A stretch of DNA of 64,000 bases from Melioribacter roseus (GTDB lineage: Bacteria > Bacteroidota > Ignavibacteria > Ignavibacteriales > Melioribacteraceae), in the NCBI GenBank assembly GCA_020722005.1, contig DYLP01000005.1, positions 1 through 64,000 of the forward strand. The letters are read 5' to 3'. The notes beneath the pieces are model-generated. The model had not been told where the DNA came from. It ran no database searches and saw only the letters and a list, made by a program, of their open reading frames with translations. Positions 42,326 to 52,599 of this stretch are shown here, in pieces (position 1 is the first letter of the stretch; every line of letters begins with the position of its first letter). Both the position numbers and the translations under genes were made by a program.

Positions 42326-42355
42326 AAGGGATTGCTCCTTTCTGGGCAGTCCCTT
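42326..42355 (+). terminator. Candidate terminator after flgE
   Basis: AAGGGATTGCTC-ctttct-GGGCAGTCCCTT 12-bp stem (2 GU); weak following T-tract. Confidence 0.6.
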
Positions 42356-42401
42356 CCTCTTAGTTTAACGTCAATTTACCTGACTGCTGCAGTATGAACA
42401 G

Positions 42402-42499
42402 GTGACTAATATTAGCCAGACATTAAGCCTACTTTTATCACTATTTAGTGAATTTTAAGGCTTTAATGGATGGCATATTTATTGAAAAATATTAGTCAC
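42402..42499 (+). repeat. Nested inverted repeat ending 1 nt before the fliL start codon
   Basis: GTGACTAATATT (42402-42413)/AATATTAGTCAC (42488-42499); CATTAAGCCT (42421-42430)/AGGCTTTAATG (42458-42468); TCACT/AGTGA (42438-42442/42447-42451). Confidence 0.8.
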
Positions 42500-42500
42500 T

Positions 42501-43040
42501 ATGGCACAGGAAAATGAAAATATCTTAGAACAGTCTGAAAATTCCGGAACCAAAAAGGGTTCCAGTTCAAAAATCCTCGTTATAGGATTGCCGCTTTTTG
42601 TTGTTCAACTTGTCGCGGTCTATTTTATAACCGCCAACATTTTGCTACCCAAAATTCAATCCCACTACGTAGCCACGCAGGAAGAACAAGCCCAAACAGG
42701 CGATTCTTCGGCTTCGGAGAGCGAAGGCGTGGAATTCGGAAAATTTATTTACGTAGTTGAAGACCTAATTATCAATCCTGCCGGAACAGACGGTAAACGT
42801 CTTTTGCTTGCTTCGATCGGGTTCGATATCGCCAGCGAACAAAATAAAAAGGAACTCGAGGAAAAGGAAGTGCTGGTAAAAGACGCAATTATTTCTGTGA
42901 TGGGCAGTAAAGATATGACTCAGCTGAGTGACGCACTTTATCGGGACTCGCTTAAAATTCAGATTTCCGATCAAATTAAACAATTAATGCCAGATATAAA
43001 AATTAACAATATTTATTTCAGTAAATATATTCTTCAATAG
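42501..43040 (+). CDS. fliL: Flagellar basal body-associated protein FliL
   Basis: Single N-terminal TM, FIYVVEDLIINPAGTDGKRLLLASIGFDI, directly before fliM. Confidence 0.92.
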   Translation: MAQENENILEQSENSGTKKGSSSKILVIGLPLFVVQLVAVYFITANILLPKIQSHYVATQEEQAQTGDSSASESEGVEFGKFIYVVEDLIINPAGTDGKRLLLASIGFDIASEQNKKELEEKEVLVKDAIISVMGSKDMTQLSDALYRDSLKIQISDQIKQLMPDIKINNIYFSKYILQ

Positions 43041-43042
43041 TT

Positions 43043-44029
43043 ATGGCGGAGATACTCTCACAACAAGAAATTGACCAACTGCTCGATAATATAAAGAGCG
43101 GCCAGAAGCAGAAACCTGAAGAGCAGAGCGATAAAGATAAGGAGGCGGTGCTTTTTGACTTCCGCCTTCCAAATCGTATTTCAAAACACCAACTTCGTAT
43201 TATTCGGAGTATCTGCGATAACTTTGGCGAAAGTTTTACATCGTTTCTTGTAACCAAACTTCAAACTAATGTAAACATTAATGTTGCTTCAATCGATCAA
43301 ATTTATTATTCGGAATACGTACTGTCGGTATCGAATCCAGCTTGCCTTTATACGTTTAATATCAAGAACACAGATATCAAAGGAATACTGGAATTAAACA
43401 ACGACCTGGCATTCCTATTCGTCGATAAGTTGCTGGGTGGAAATGGATTAACAACAAAACAGATAAAAGTTATTACACTGATTGAACAAAAAGTGCTGCA
43501 GGTTATTGTCGACCGTATAATGTATGACTTAAAAAAATCGTGGCAAATTATTGACGACCTTGAATTCGAAGTCGAAAAATTCGAATCAGACATCGATTTT
43601 GCTCAAATTACGTCTCAAAGCGAATCTGTGCTCCTTATTTCTTTCGAATTAATTATCGGCGACCAGTCGTACATGATGAACATTTGCTTTGCTACTTTTG
43701 CGTTTGATGCAATTCTGGCTAAGATGACCACTCAAAAATTATCTTCGATTAGAGCCACAAAATATTATGGCGTTACATCCCGAGAAGTTCTCTCGAAACA
43801 TCTTGCGCAAACAGCCGTTCCGATTACCGTGGAATTCGGCACGACAAAACTTACGGTAAAAGAAATTATGGAACTCGAAGTAGGGGATATTATCAAATTG
43901 AAAAATAAAGTTCATGAAGAACACAAAGTTAGAACCGGCAACAGATTGTTGTTCTTAGGCAGAGCCGGTGTGTTGAACAATCATAAAGCAATTAAAATAA
44001 CCGAAAAAATATTCGAAAAAAAACTCTAA
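43043..44029 (+). CDS. fliM: Flagellar motor switch protein FliM
   Basis: N-terminal [13 protein letters not shown] CheY-binding motif; [26 protein letters not shown]. Confidence 0.96.
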   Translation: MAEILSQQEIDQLLDNIKSGQKQKPEEQSDKDKEAVLFDFRLPNRISKHQLRIIRSICDNFGESFTSFLVTKLQTNVNINVASIDQIYYSEYVLSVSNPACLYTFNIKNTDIKGILELNNDLAFLFVDKLLGGNGLTTKQIKVITLIEQKVLQVIVDRIMYDLKKSWQIIDDLEFEVEKFESDIDFAQITSQSESVLLISFELIIGDQSYMMNICFATFAFDAILAKMTTQKLSSIRATKYYGVTSREVLSKHLAQTAVPITVEFGTTKLTVKEIMELEVGDIIKLKNKVHEEHKVRTGNRLLFLGRAGVLNNHKAIKITEKIFEKKL

Positions 44030-44039
44030 AGAGGGAATT

Positions 44040-44423
44040 ATGAGTGAAAATATCAACAATCCCGATGCATTGGAAAATATGGGGAATCCGGAAGATGAAT
44101 TTACTGCTTCTCTGGCTCAGTTCGACGAATTTGACGATTCTACACGTACCTTAGGTGGAGCCGAAGAAAAACTGAATCTCTTGAAAGATCTCCAGATGAA
44201 TGTTTATATCGAATTGGGCAGAACCCAAATGCAAATAAAAGATATACTCGAACTCGAAAGAGGATACGTTATTGAACTGGAAAAACTTGCCAGTGAACCC
44301 GTTGACGTGTTCGTTAATAATAAAAAAATTGCCGAAGGTGAAGTGGTGGTTATCGATAAACATTTCGGCATCAGAATTACTTCATTGGTTGACCCGGCAC
44401 AAAGAATTAAGGATATCTATTAA
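44040..44423 (+). CDS. fliN: Flagellar motor switch protein FliN
   Basis: [60 protein letters not shown]. Confidence 0.96.
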   Translation: MSENINNPDALENMGNPEDEFTASLAQFDEFDDSTRTLGGAEEKLNLLKDLQMNVYIELGRTQMQIKDILELERGYVIELEKLASEPVDVFVNNKKIAEGEVVVIDKHFGIRITSLVDPAQRIKDIY

Positions 44424-44767
44424 TGTCCGCATTCGATATAACACAGGCTTTTTTGCCGCTAATACTAGTAATAATTATTCTGGGTATAACTCTCTACTTT
44501 GTAAAACGTTATACTTTTACGATGAAAGGTGGAAAGCGAATACCATTGAAGATAGAAGTACTGAGTAACCAGCTAATTATGCCGAAAAAATATCTTTCAA
44601 TAGTACGCGTGGAAAATAAAATTATATTGCTTGGTGTTAGCGAAGCTGGGATTACTTTAATTAAAGAATTTGACAGTATCGACTTGCCGGAGGATACCCT
44701 CCCTCACAATAGCGCTCAGAAAAAATCTTTCTATGAATTACTCAAGCAGAACTTAGGAATGCGATGA
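44423..44767 (+). CDS. fliO: FliO-like flagellar biosynthetic protein
   Basis: Single TM then [38 protein letters not shown]; between fliN and fliP. Confidence 0.8.
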   Translation: MSAFDITQAFLPLILVIIILGITLYFVKRYTFTMKGGKRIPLKIEVLSNQLIMPKKYLSIVRVENKIILLGVSEAGITLIKEFDSIDLPEDTLPHNSAQKKSFYELLKQNLGMR

Positions 44768-45519
44768 AAAAGTGGATAATTATTGGCATTATATTGTTAA
44801 GCGGTTTTTCTTCTCTTTATGCACAATCTCAGTCGACTACAATCCCGATTCCCAAAATCGACCTCGGAATCGGAACTGCAACTTCGGGAAAAGATGTTTC
44901 GGTAACTCTCCAGATTTTATTGTTAATGACAATTCTGGCACTTGCGCCTTCAATTGTTATAATGACAACGGCGTATCTGCGTATTATAATAGTATTCCAT
45001 TTTCTCAAAAGTGCGCTCGGCACCCAGCAAATGCCGCCGTCTCAACTTCTTGCAGGTATTGCGCTCTTTATAACATTTTTTATAATGGCACCCACCTGGT
45101 CTCGAGTTAACGATAGTGCAATTTCTCCTCTAATGGATAATAAAATAACCGTAGAAGAAGCTTACAACAAAGGAATCGAACCAATCAGAGAATTCATGTT
45201 CAAAAATACGAGAGAAGAAGACCTCGAGTTGTTTGTAGGACTTTCGAATTTGCCACGACCCGAAACCAGAAACGATGTACCGACTTATGTATTGATCCCA
45301 GCATTTGTATTGAGCGAGCTTAGAGTTGGCTTTATTATCGGATTTTTCCTCTTTATTCCATTCCTGATGGTCGACATGATTATTTCGAGTATCTTGATGT
45401 CGATGGGAATGATGATGATGCCGCCGATGATGATTTCTCTCCCATTTAAAATATTGTTATTCATACTCGTCGACGGGTGGAATTTAATAGTTGGTTCTCT
45501 TGTAAGGAGCTTTCATTAA
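44764..45519 (+). CDS. fliP: Flagellar type III export protein FliP
   Basis: [49 protein letters not shown]. Confidence 0.97.
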   Translation: MKKWIIIGIILLSGFSSLYAQSQSTTIPIPKIDLGIGTATSGKDVSVTLQILLLMTILALAPSIVIMTTAYLRIIIVFHFLKSALGTQQMPPSQLLAGIALFITFFIMAPTWSRVNDSAISPLMDNKITVEEAYNKGIEPIREFMFKNTREEDLELFVGLSNLPRPETRNDVPTYVLIPAFVLSELRVGFIIGFFLFIPFLMVDMIISSILMSMGMMMMPPMMISLPFKILLFILVDGWNLIVGSLVRSFH

Positions 45520-45785
45520 TGTCCGAAGAATTAATTATAGAAATATTAAAAGAAGCGTTCTATACGTCTTTTATAATTTTGCTGCCCATTCTGGGAGCCT
45601 CGTTAATAATCGGTATCTTAATATCGATATTTCAGGCTGCTACGTCGTTGCAGGAGATGACTCTTACGTTTGTGCCGAAATTAATTGTAACTGTGCTTGT
45701 TATTATTTTCCTGCTGCCATGGATTGCCGAAAAAATGATGTCGCTTACTCATAAAATGTTTACAATGTTCCTTAATGTGATATGA
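45519..45785 (+). CDS. fliQ: Flagellar type III export protein FliQ
   Basis: ILKEAFYTSFIILLPILGASLIIGILISIFQAATSLQEMTLTFVPKL; start adjusted to ATG overlapping fliP stop (TAATG). Confidence 0.96.
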   Translation: MSEELIIEILKEAFYTSFIILLPILGASLIIGILISIFQAATSLQEMTLTFVPKLIVTVLVIIFLLPWIAEKMMSLTHKMFTMFLNVI

Positions 45786-46579
45786 TTGCCAATATTTTGG
45801 TCTCGGATTTTATATTGTTCATTTTTGTTTTTATGAGAATCGGTGGATTAATATTTACAGCACCGATTCTCTCATTTAGAGGTTTTCCAATACTTGCAAG
45901 GATATTTCTATCAATTGTAATTGCATATATTGTATTTTTTACGTTGAATAAGTCAAATATAAATATCAATCTCGATCTTACAAATCAATCGGGATTAATT
46001 ACTCTGATTCTTTATTCGGTACGCGAACTTTTGATTGGTATAATACTCGGCTTTGTAATGAACTTCATTTTCTGGGCTGTTTCGTATGCCGGGCATTATA
46101 TCGGATTCGATATGGGACTCATGCTGGCGGAAGCTCTGAATCCCGTACAGGAAATACAAACGAACATTGTGGGCGAATTTCTATATTATGCTGCGCTTAT
46201 GATTTTTCTTATGATTAACGGGCATCATTATTTAATTAGTGGACTGGTGGCGTCGTTTAGCGTAGTACCGATTGGTAAATACGTAATTAACGAACCAGTT
46301 TACACTTTGTTGATTAAATATTCGTTTCTCGTTTTTACCATTGCAATTAAAATAGCGTCGCCTGTAATAGTATCGTTTTTCCTGGTCCATCTCGCAGAAA
46401 GCATTATTGCAAGAGTAATTCCCAACATGCAAATAATATATATAACGCAGCCGTTGAAATCGTTATTGGGACTTTTTATGATATTGTCTTTAATACCATT
46501 TTACGTCTATGTATTAAAAAATTTACTTGAAGGCTATGAATATCGATTACTTGATTTAATAAAAGCTATGGGGCAATAA
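45782..46579 (+). CDS. fliR: Flagellar type III export protein FliR
   Basis: FIFVFMRIGGLIFTAPILSFRGFPILARI, YIGFDMGLMLAEALNPV. Confidence 0.95.
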   Translation: MIANILVSDFILFIFVFMRIGGLIFTAPILSFRGFPILARIFLSIVIAYIVFFTLNKSNININLDLTNQSGLITLILYSVRELLIGIILGFVMNFIFWAVSYAGHYIGFDMGLMLAEALNPVQEIQTNIVGEFLYYAALMIFLMINGHHYLISGLVASFSVVPIGKYVINEPVYTLLIKYSFLVFTIAIKIASPVIVSFFLVHLAESIIARVIPNMQIIYITQPLKSLLGLFMILSLIPFYVYVLKNLLEGYEYRLLDLIKAMGQ

Positions 46580-46582
46580 AAA

Positions 46583-47668
46583 ATGCCGAACTTGGAAGGA
46601 CAGGAAAAGACTGAGCAACCAACTGGTAAGAAACTCGAAGATGCGCGTCAAAAAGGACAGGTTGCAAAAAGTAGTGAAATTAATTCGCTCGCAATTTTCG
46701 GCAGCGGTTTGATTATAGTATTTTTATTTAAGAGTTACATCGGTGGGCAATTCTATGAATTTTCGACAGATATATTCTCAAAGCTCAATCATGTAGAAAT
46801 GAATAATACTGTGCTACAGACATACGCATTAAAATGGGGGATTTTTTATTTAATGCTATTGTTGCCAGTACTTTTAGCTGTTTTTATTGCTTCGATAGTC
46901 AGCAATGTATCGCAAGTAGGTTTCAAAATTACGCCCAAGGCAATTTCTTTGTCGCTCGATAAATTCAATCCTTTTAATGGTATTAAAAGAATTTTATTCT
47001 CAACGCGCTCATTCGTTGAATTGGGTAAGTCGCTTCTCAAACTGTTGGTTATAAGTATTTTTACTTACTTCATCATTTCTGAACTAATTAAAAAGAGTAT
47101 TCAGTTAATTGATTTGAGTATTGAAGACACAGTCAACTTTATGCTCGATTCCTCTTTTTCGTTAATATGGAAAATAGTGCTCTTTTTTGTAGTTATTGCA
47201 GCTGTGGATTATATTTTTCAGCGTTTTAAATTTAGAAAAGATATGATGATGACTAAAGAAGAAGTTAAAGAAGAATTGAAGCAGACAGAAGGCGACCCGA
47301 TAGTTAAAGGAAGGATAAAGAAAGAGATGATTTCGGCGGTGCGTCGCAGAATGATGCATGAAGTACCAAAAGCCGATGTGGTTATAACAAACCCGACACA
47401 CGTGGCAGTGGCTCTAAAATACGAAATGGGCAAAGACAACGCTCCTAAGGTTATTGCCAAGGGCTTGGATTTAGTGGCTCAACAAATTAAAAAGATTGCA
47501 CAAGAAAATAATGTGCCACTATACGAAGACGTTGAACTGGCACGCGCTCTATACAAAGCATGTGAAATCGGAGACGAAATTCCAACGAACCTGTTCAAAG
47601 CAGTTGCTCAAATTCTGGCTTACATTTATCAAATGAAAAAGCTCAAAAAACAAAAGAGCATAATCTGA
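46583..47668 (+). CDS. flhB: Flagellar export switch protein FlhB
   Basis: EKTEQPTGKKLEDARQKGQVAKS; NPTH autocleavage motif in VVITNPTHVAVALKY. Confidence 0.97.
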   Translation: MPNLEGQEKTEQPTGKKLEDARQKGQVAKSSEINSLAIFGSGLIIVFLFKSYIGGQFYEFSTDIFSKLNHVEMNNTVLQTYALKWGIFYLMLLLPVLLAVFIASIVSNVSQVGFKITPKAISLSLDKFNPFNGIKRILFSTRSFVELGKSLLKLLVISIFTYFIISELIKKSIQLIDLSIEDTVNFMLDSSFSLIWKIVLFFVVIAAVDYIFQRFKFRKDMMMTKEEVKEELKQTEGDPIVKGRIKKEMISAVRRRMMHEVPKADVVITNPTHVAVALKYEMGKDNAPKVIAKGLDLVAQQIKKIAQENNVPLYEDVELARALYKACEIGDEIPTNLFKAVAQILAYIYQMKKLKKQKSII

Positions 47669-47669
47669 T

Positions 47670-49730
47670 ATGAAACTCTTTGGCAAAAATAGCGATATTG
47701 TCCTTGCATTCGGTTTGATACTAATGCTCGGTTTAATGCTTATTCCTTTGCCAGCAGGGATCCTCGATTTTTTACTCTCCATGAATATAACACTTGCAGT
47801 CCTTGTTTTAATTGTATCGTTGTATATACAATCACCACTCGATATTTCAGTTTTCCCCGGACTTCTACTTGTCCTTACTCTATTTCGTTTGGCACTCAAT
47901 ATTTCTTCGACCCGTTTGATATTGATTGACGGTTATGCCGGTCAGGTGATCGAATCTTTCGGTTCCTTTGTTGTCGGCGGAAATTATGTAGTTGGTTTTA
48001 TTGTCTTCATAATTCTTGTTGTTATTCAGTTCATAGTAATCGTAAAAGGTTCGGGTAGAATTTCGGAAGTTGCTGCCCGCTTTACACTCGATGCCATGCC
48101 GGGCAAGCAAATGGCTATCGATGCAGATTTGAATACAGGTTTGATAAACGAAGCCGAAGCAAGAAGAAGAAGAGCACAGATTGAAAGAGAAGCTGAATTC
48201 TATGGAGCTATGGATGGCGCCAGTAAATTTGTAAAAGGAGACGCTATTGCGGGACTAATAATTAATGCAATTAACATTGTGGGTGGATTTATAATAGGTG
48301 TAGCTCAAAAAGGAATGTCGTTCCAGGATGCCGTCCATACTTATACAATATTAACCATAGGTGACGGATTAGTATCGCAAGTACCTGCATTGCTTATTTC
48401 TACAGCCGCTGGTTTGGTCGTGACGCGTAGCGCAGCCGGCACAGCTCTCGACTACCAGATGAAAACTCAATTGTTTTCTAATCCGAGAGTACTGGCTACA
48501 GTTTCGGGTGCGGTCTTCTTATTTGCATTTATTCCCGGAATGCCTACAATACCTTTCTTAATTCTGAGTGGTGTGCTCGGAACTACTTCTTATATGAACA
48601 GAAAAGGGACAGCTTCCGATACTGTTATTGAAGAAGCAGAAGGCGAACAATTAAAAGAAGAATCGAAACCTGCAGAAGAAAAAGTAGAGCAATATTTACA
48701 AGTTGACCCAATAGAAGTTGAAATTGGATATGGACTAATCAGTCTTGTTGACGAAAAACAGGGTGGTAATTTGTTTCAGAAGATATCATCGACGCGAAAA
48801 GTTATTGCACTCGAATACGGGGTTTTAATTCCGCCAGTAAGAGTAAGAGACAATTTACAGCTTTCTCCAAATGAATATGTAATCAAGATTAAAGGAAATG
48901 TTGTCGCAACTTATGAATTGTATCCCGATCGATATCTGGCAATGAATCCAGGAGTTACTGAAGAAGAATTGTCGGGTATTCCCACGAACGACCCTGCTTT
49001 CGGGCTACCGAGCTACTGGATAACTCACGATGAAAAGGAAAAAGCCGAAATGCTCGGTTATACAGTTGTGGATGCTATTTCTGTTCTCGCAACGCATTTG
49101 CAGGAATCGCTTAAACGGAATTTCGACAAAATACTTTCACGGCAGGAAGTCAAACAATTGCTCGAAAATCTCAAAAAAGAATATCCCGCTGTTGTAGAAG
49201 ATATTAATCCAGATATTCTCAACCTCGGTATGATTCAAAAAGTGCTTCAGAATCTTTTGAAAGAAGGGATCCCTATTAAAGATTTCGTGAGAATTCTCGA
49301 AGCATTGATCGATTATTCAAAAACAACGAAGAATATCGATGTGCTTACTGAATACGTAAGACATTCAATTGGTGACACTATTGCAAGTCTGTATAAAGAT
49401 TCCAACGGTGTGATACACGCTGTTGCTTTGGGCGAAAATCTTGAGACGATGATAACCAAATCGCTCCAGGCTCAAAAAGACAGTATAATTACACTTGGAC
49501 TTTCGACCGAAGTGTTGCGCGAGTTGAATATCAGGATTCAGCAGGAAATAGAAAAATTCAACAATATGGGATATCCTCCAATCATTATAACTTCGGCGGC
49601 AATAAGACCATATTTTTATCGCCTGGTCAATTCGAGTTTCCCCGACCTAGTTTTGCTTTCTTATAGTGAATTGCCGTCTAATATCGAAATCGAATTTATA
49701 GGAAAAGTAGAGGTGGGTAATGCAAATTAA
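47670..49730 (+). CDS. flhA: Flagellar export protein FlhA
   Basis: FPGLLLVLTLFRLALNISSTRLIL, RFTLDAMPGKQMAIDADLNTGLI. Confidence 0.97.
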   Translation: MKLFGKNSDIVLAFGLILMLGLMLIPLPAGILDFLLSMNITLAVLVLIVSLYIQSPLDISVFPGLLLVLTLFRLALNISSTRLILIDGYAGQVIESFGSFVVGGNYVVGFIVFIILVVIQFIVIVKGSGRISEVAARFTLDAMPGKQMAIDADLNTGLINEAEARRRRAQIEREAEFYGAMDGASKFVKGDAIAGLIINAINIVGGFIIGVAQKGMSFQDAVHTYTILTIGDGLVSQVPALLISTAAGLVVTRSAAGTALDYQMKTQLFSNPRVLATVSGAVFLFAFIPGMPTIPFLILSGVLGTTSYMNRKGTASDTVIEEAEGEQLKEESKPAEEKVEQYLQVDPIEVEIGYGLISLVDEKQGGNLFQKISSTRKVIALEYGVLIPPVRVRDNLQLSPNEYVIKIKGNVVATYELYPDRYLAMNPGVTEEELSGIPTNDPAFGLPSYWITHDEKEKAEMLGYTVVDAISVLATHLQESLKRNFDKILSRQEVKQLLENLKKEYPAVVEDINPDILNLGMIQKVLQNLLKEGIPIKDFVRILEALIDYSKTTKNIDVLTEYVRHSIGDTIASLYKDSNGVIHAVALGENLETMITKSLQAQKDSIITLGLSTEVLRELNIRIQQEIEKFNNMGYPPIIITSAAIRPYFYRLVNSSFPDLVLLSYSELPSNIEIEFIGKVEVGNAN

Positions 49731-50817
49731 AAAATTTATTGCACCTACATTACGAGAAGCCAAAGAACAAATGAAAAACGAACTAGGCGACGAAGCAATA
49801 ATTCTGGGAACAAGGGTTATTGAAAACGACAGAAGATTTAACTTTAGAAAAATGTTCGAAATAACCGCTGGAGTGGATGAAGAAATTAAAAAAATTCCCT
49901 CGCTGGATAACGATTCCGACTCCGAAAAAATTGATATCGATGTTGAATTGTCCAAACTGACAAAAAAAATATTCGAGGCTAAGGAAAATAAAAAAGTTAT
50001 TTCTGAAGAGGTGCTTACAAAAACCAGAAAATTGACCACATCGCAGTTAGACGAATATTTTGAAAAATTACTCGATCTGGAAATTAGCCGTCTGCTTGCA
50101 AAAGAACTTATAGAACAATTAAAGAATTACGACGGTCTGGTCGGCGAATCGAATTTGGAAAGTTATCTAATTGCAGGTATGGCTTCGATGATTCCTACAA
50201 AAGAATTCAAAGTCAAAAAAAATCGAAATACTAAAGTTGCGCTTGTAGGTCCTACTGGCGTCGGTAAAACTACCTGTATAGCTAAACTGGCAGTGATTTC
50301 GAAAATAATTCATAAACTTAAAGTCGGACTAATTTCGATTGATACGTACCGTTTGGGTGCTATCGATCAACTAAGAATATTTTCGGAAATCAGCGATATC
50401 GAAATGAGCGTTGCATATGAGCCTTCGGATATGCCCCGGCTAATTAAGAAATTCAAAGATAAAGACCTGATATTCATCGATACAGTTGGAAGAAGCCAGA
50501 AAAACAGAGAGAATTTGAATAAGATCAAAGAATATCTCGACTCCGCTGAAGTGGACGAAACTATATTGGTCGTAAGTGCAACGAGTTCTATGAAGACACT
50601 ATTTGATGTGGCTGAGAAGTTCAAAGTGCTCAACTACGGCTCGGTTATTTTTTCAAAAGCCGACGAAGCAGTAACTTATGGAAATATTTTAAACCTGACG
50701 AATAAATTTAATTTACCAGTTATGTTTCTTACGAATGGTCAGGTAATACCCGATGATATTTTATCCGTCAATCCGGAATACCTTGCAAATGTAATTTATA
50801 AAGGAAAGCTCTACTGA
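49720..50817 (+). CDS. flhF: Flagellar SRP-type GTPase FlhF
   Basis: VALVGPTGVGKTTCIAKLAV, ISIDTYRLGAIDQLRIFSEI, FIDTVGRSQKN. Confidence 0.95.
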   Translation: MQIKKFIAPTLREAKEQMKNELGDEAIILGTRVIENDRRFNFRKMFEITAGVDEEIKKIPSLDNDSDSEKIDIDVELSKLTKKIFEAKENKKVISEEVLTKTRKLTTSQLDEYFEKLLDLEISRLLAKELIEQLKNYDGLVGESNLESYLIAGMASMIPTKEFKVKKNRNTKVALVGPTGVGKTTCIAKLAVISKIIHKLKVGLISIDTYRLGAIDQLRIFSEISDIEMSVAYEPSDMPRLIKKFKDKDLIFIDTVGRSQKNRENLNKIKEYLDSAEVDETILVVSATSSMKTLFDVAEKFKVLNYGSVIFSKADEAVTYGNILNLTNKFNLPVMFLTNGQVIPDDILSVNPEYLANVIYKGKLY

Positions 50818-51683
50818 TGAACGATCAGATAAAGCGTTTGCTGGAATTGCGTCGTCTGCAAAATAAGAGGGAAACAAACTCTACACTTGTAGTTTCCGTG
50901 TGTTCAGGAAAAGGAGGTACCGGCAAATCGTTTGTGTCGTTAAATCTGGCATATAAACTATCGCGCCTGAACAAAAAAGTACTTGTGATCGATTTCGACT
51001 TCAACTTATCGAATTTGCATTTGCTATTAAATGAAACAGTAAAAGAACCGCTTTCCAATTTTTTCCATCAAAAAGTTACATTCGATGAGCTGATCTTTAG
51101 ATATAACGAAAATATGCATCTGATATTTGGAGATTCTGGCAGTAATGATTTCCCGAAAATTACAAATGATCTGATCGAATATTTCTTTATCCATCTCGAA
51201 AAAGCGTCTCGGAATTACGATTTTATCTTTATCGATTCCTCTGCCGGCGCCGATTCGAATACAATGTATCAAATTAGTCGGTCGGATTTGAATTTAATTG
51301 TTGCTTCGCCAGAACCGACTGCAATTATGGATGCCTATGTATTGATTAAAATGATTACTGAACATGGTATCGAAAAGCGTTTCATGAATATGCCGCAAGA
51401 TATAGTGATTATTAATAAAGCCGAAGACAAAGAAGAGGGCGAACAGGCATTTCAAAATCTAAGCACTGCTGTACGTCATTTTCTAAAGAAAGAAATAGTA
51501 CTTCTCGGAGTTATCGGACACGACAGAACCGCATATAAATCAATTACAAACCAGGAATTACTGCTCGAACACTATCCAAATTCTATGGCTGCCCTCCAGA
51601 TCGATGACCTGGCACATCGCTTCCTGAATATTGCACAGATGGCTAATAATAGCCAGCTTCTTAGTCAAAAACCCTCATTATAG
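50817..51683 (+). CDS. flhG: MinD/ParA-like ATPase FlhG
   Basis: VCSGKGGTGKSFVSLNLAYKLSRLNKKVLVIDFDF, directly after flhF. Confidence 0.94.
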   Translation: MNDQIKRLLELRRLQNKRETNSTLVVSVCSGKGGTGKSFVSLNLAYKLSRLNKKVLVIDFDFNLSNLHLLLNETVKEPLSNFFHQKVTFDELIFRYNENMHLIFGDSGSNDFPKITNDLIEYFFIHLEKASRNYDFIFIDSSAGADSNTMYQISRSDLNLIVASPEPTAIMDAYVLIKMITEHGIEKRFMNMPQDIVIINKAEDKEEGEQAFQNLSTAVRHFLKKEIVLLGVIGHDRTAYKSITNQELLLEHYPNSMAALQIDDLAHRFLNIAQMANNSQLLSQKPSL

Positions 51684-51705
51684 CCTAAAAATAAAGCTTT
51701 TCGGA

Positions 51706-51722
51706 TGGTATAGTCTTTGCAT
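51706..51722 (+). promoter_or_regulatory. Sigma-54-type promoter upstream of the ORF51749-fliA unit
   Basis: TGGTAT-N5-TTGCAT; invariant GG and GC dinucleotides correctly spaced. Confidence 0.6.
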
Positions 51723-51748
51723 CTCTCTTAATCAAAATAATTGGAGAG

Positions 51749-51979
51749 ATGATGAACAAAATAATAATACAGTTTGGGCTGCTCGTTTTCTTTTTCTCTG
51801 TGATTTATTTTGTTCAAAAGGGGCTCGATGTCACACGGGTAATACTAAATTCCCTTTCAATATTTCTCCTTTTGACGATAATGTTAAGTTTCGTTACAAT
51901 CAGTCTAATCAAAGCCATCAATCGTAATTCTTTGGAAAAAATAAAAGAAGAATCATCAGGAAAAGATAATAATGAATAA
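51749..51979 (+). CDS. Small two-TM membrane protein upstream of fliA
   Basis: IIIQFGLLVFFFSVIYFVQKG and ILNSLSIFLLLTIMLSFVTISLI hydrophobic segments; overlaps fliA start. Confidence 0.7.
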   Translation: MMNKIIIQFGLLVFFFSVIYFVQKGLDVTRVILNSLSIFLLLTIMLSFVTISLIKAINRNSLEKIKEESSGKDNNE

Positions 51980-52598
51980 AAACGAACAATTATGGGAAAC
52001 CTTCAAGGCGCATCCTTCGCCTGAATTGAAGAAAAAGATAATACTCAACTACATCAATCTTGTCCATTATGTAATCCACAAAACAAATCTCAATCAAAGC
52101 GAATTATTCGACAGGAGAGATTTTTTTCAATTTGGTATCGAAGGTTTAAGCGAAGCAATCGACCGTTTTGACCCGGATTACGGGACAAAGTTCGAGACTT
52201 ATGCAATTCAAAGAATTCGAGGGAAAATTTACGACGAAATTCGCAAGTACAGTCATAAATACGAAATGATTGGCGAACCTGAACCTGTTGCAACAATTAG
52301 CAGCGGAACGGTTTCGCTCAACAGCAATTATATCGAAGAAGAGGGAATGCAGGTCTATGAGATGATGGCAGACGATAGCGAGGAGCCTCTCCAGATACTT
52401 GAAAAAAATGAATTGAAAGAAAGACTCGTTAAGATAATCAAACAATTGAGTGACCGCGATAGAATGTTAATTACTCTTTATTATTATGAAGAACTCAACT
52501 ATCAGGAGATCGCAAAAGTTTTAAATATTACCGTATCGCGCGTATCTCAATTGCATTCTAAGATAATGAAAATACTAAAACAAAAACTTACAGAATAA
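51972..52598 (+). CDS. fliA: Flagellar sigma factor FliA (sigma-28)
   Basis: FFQFGIEGLSEAIDRFDPDYGTKFETYAIQRIRGKIYDEIRK; region 4 DRDRMLITLYYYEELNYQEIAKVLNITVSRVSQLHSKIM. Confidence 0.95.
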   Translation: MNKNEQLWETFKAHPSPELKKKIILNYINLVHYVIHKTNLNQSELFDRRDFFQFGIEGLSEAIDRFDPDYGTKFETYAIQRIRGKIYDEIRKYSHKYEMIGEPEPVATISSGTVSLNSNYIEEEGMQVYEMMADDSEEPLQILEKNELKERLVKIIKQLSDRDRMLITLYYYEELNYQEIAKVLNITVSRVSQLHSKIMKILKQKLTE

Positions 52599-52599
52599 A

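Noticed and set aside
44772-45110. Alternative-frame 112-aa ORF inside fliP
   Set aside because: fliP frame has clear conserved motifs; overlapping frame shows none.
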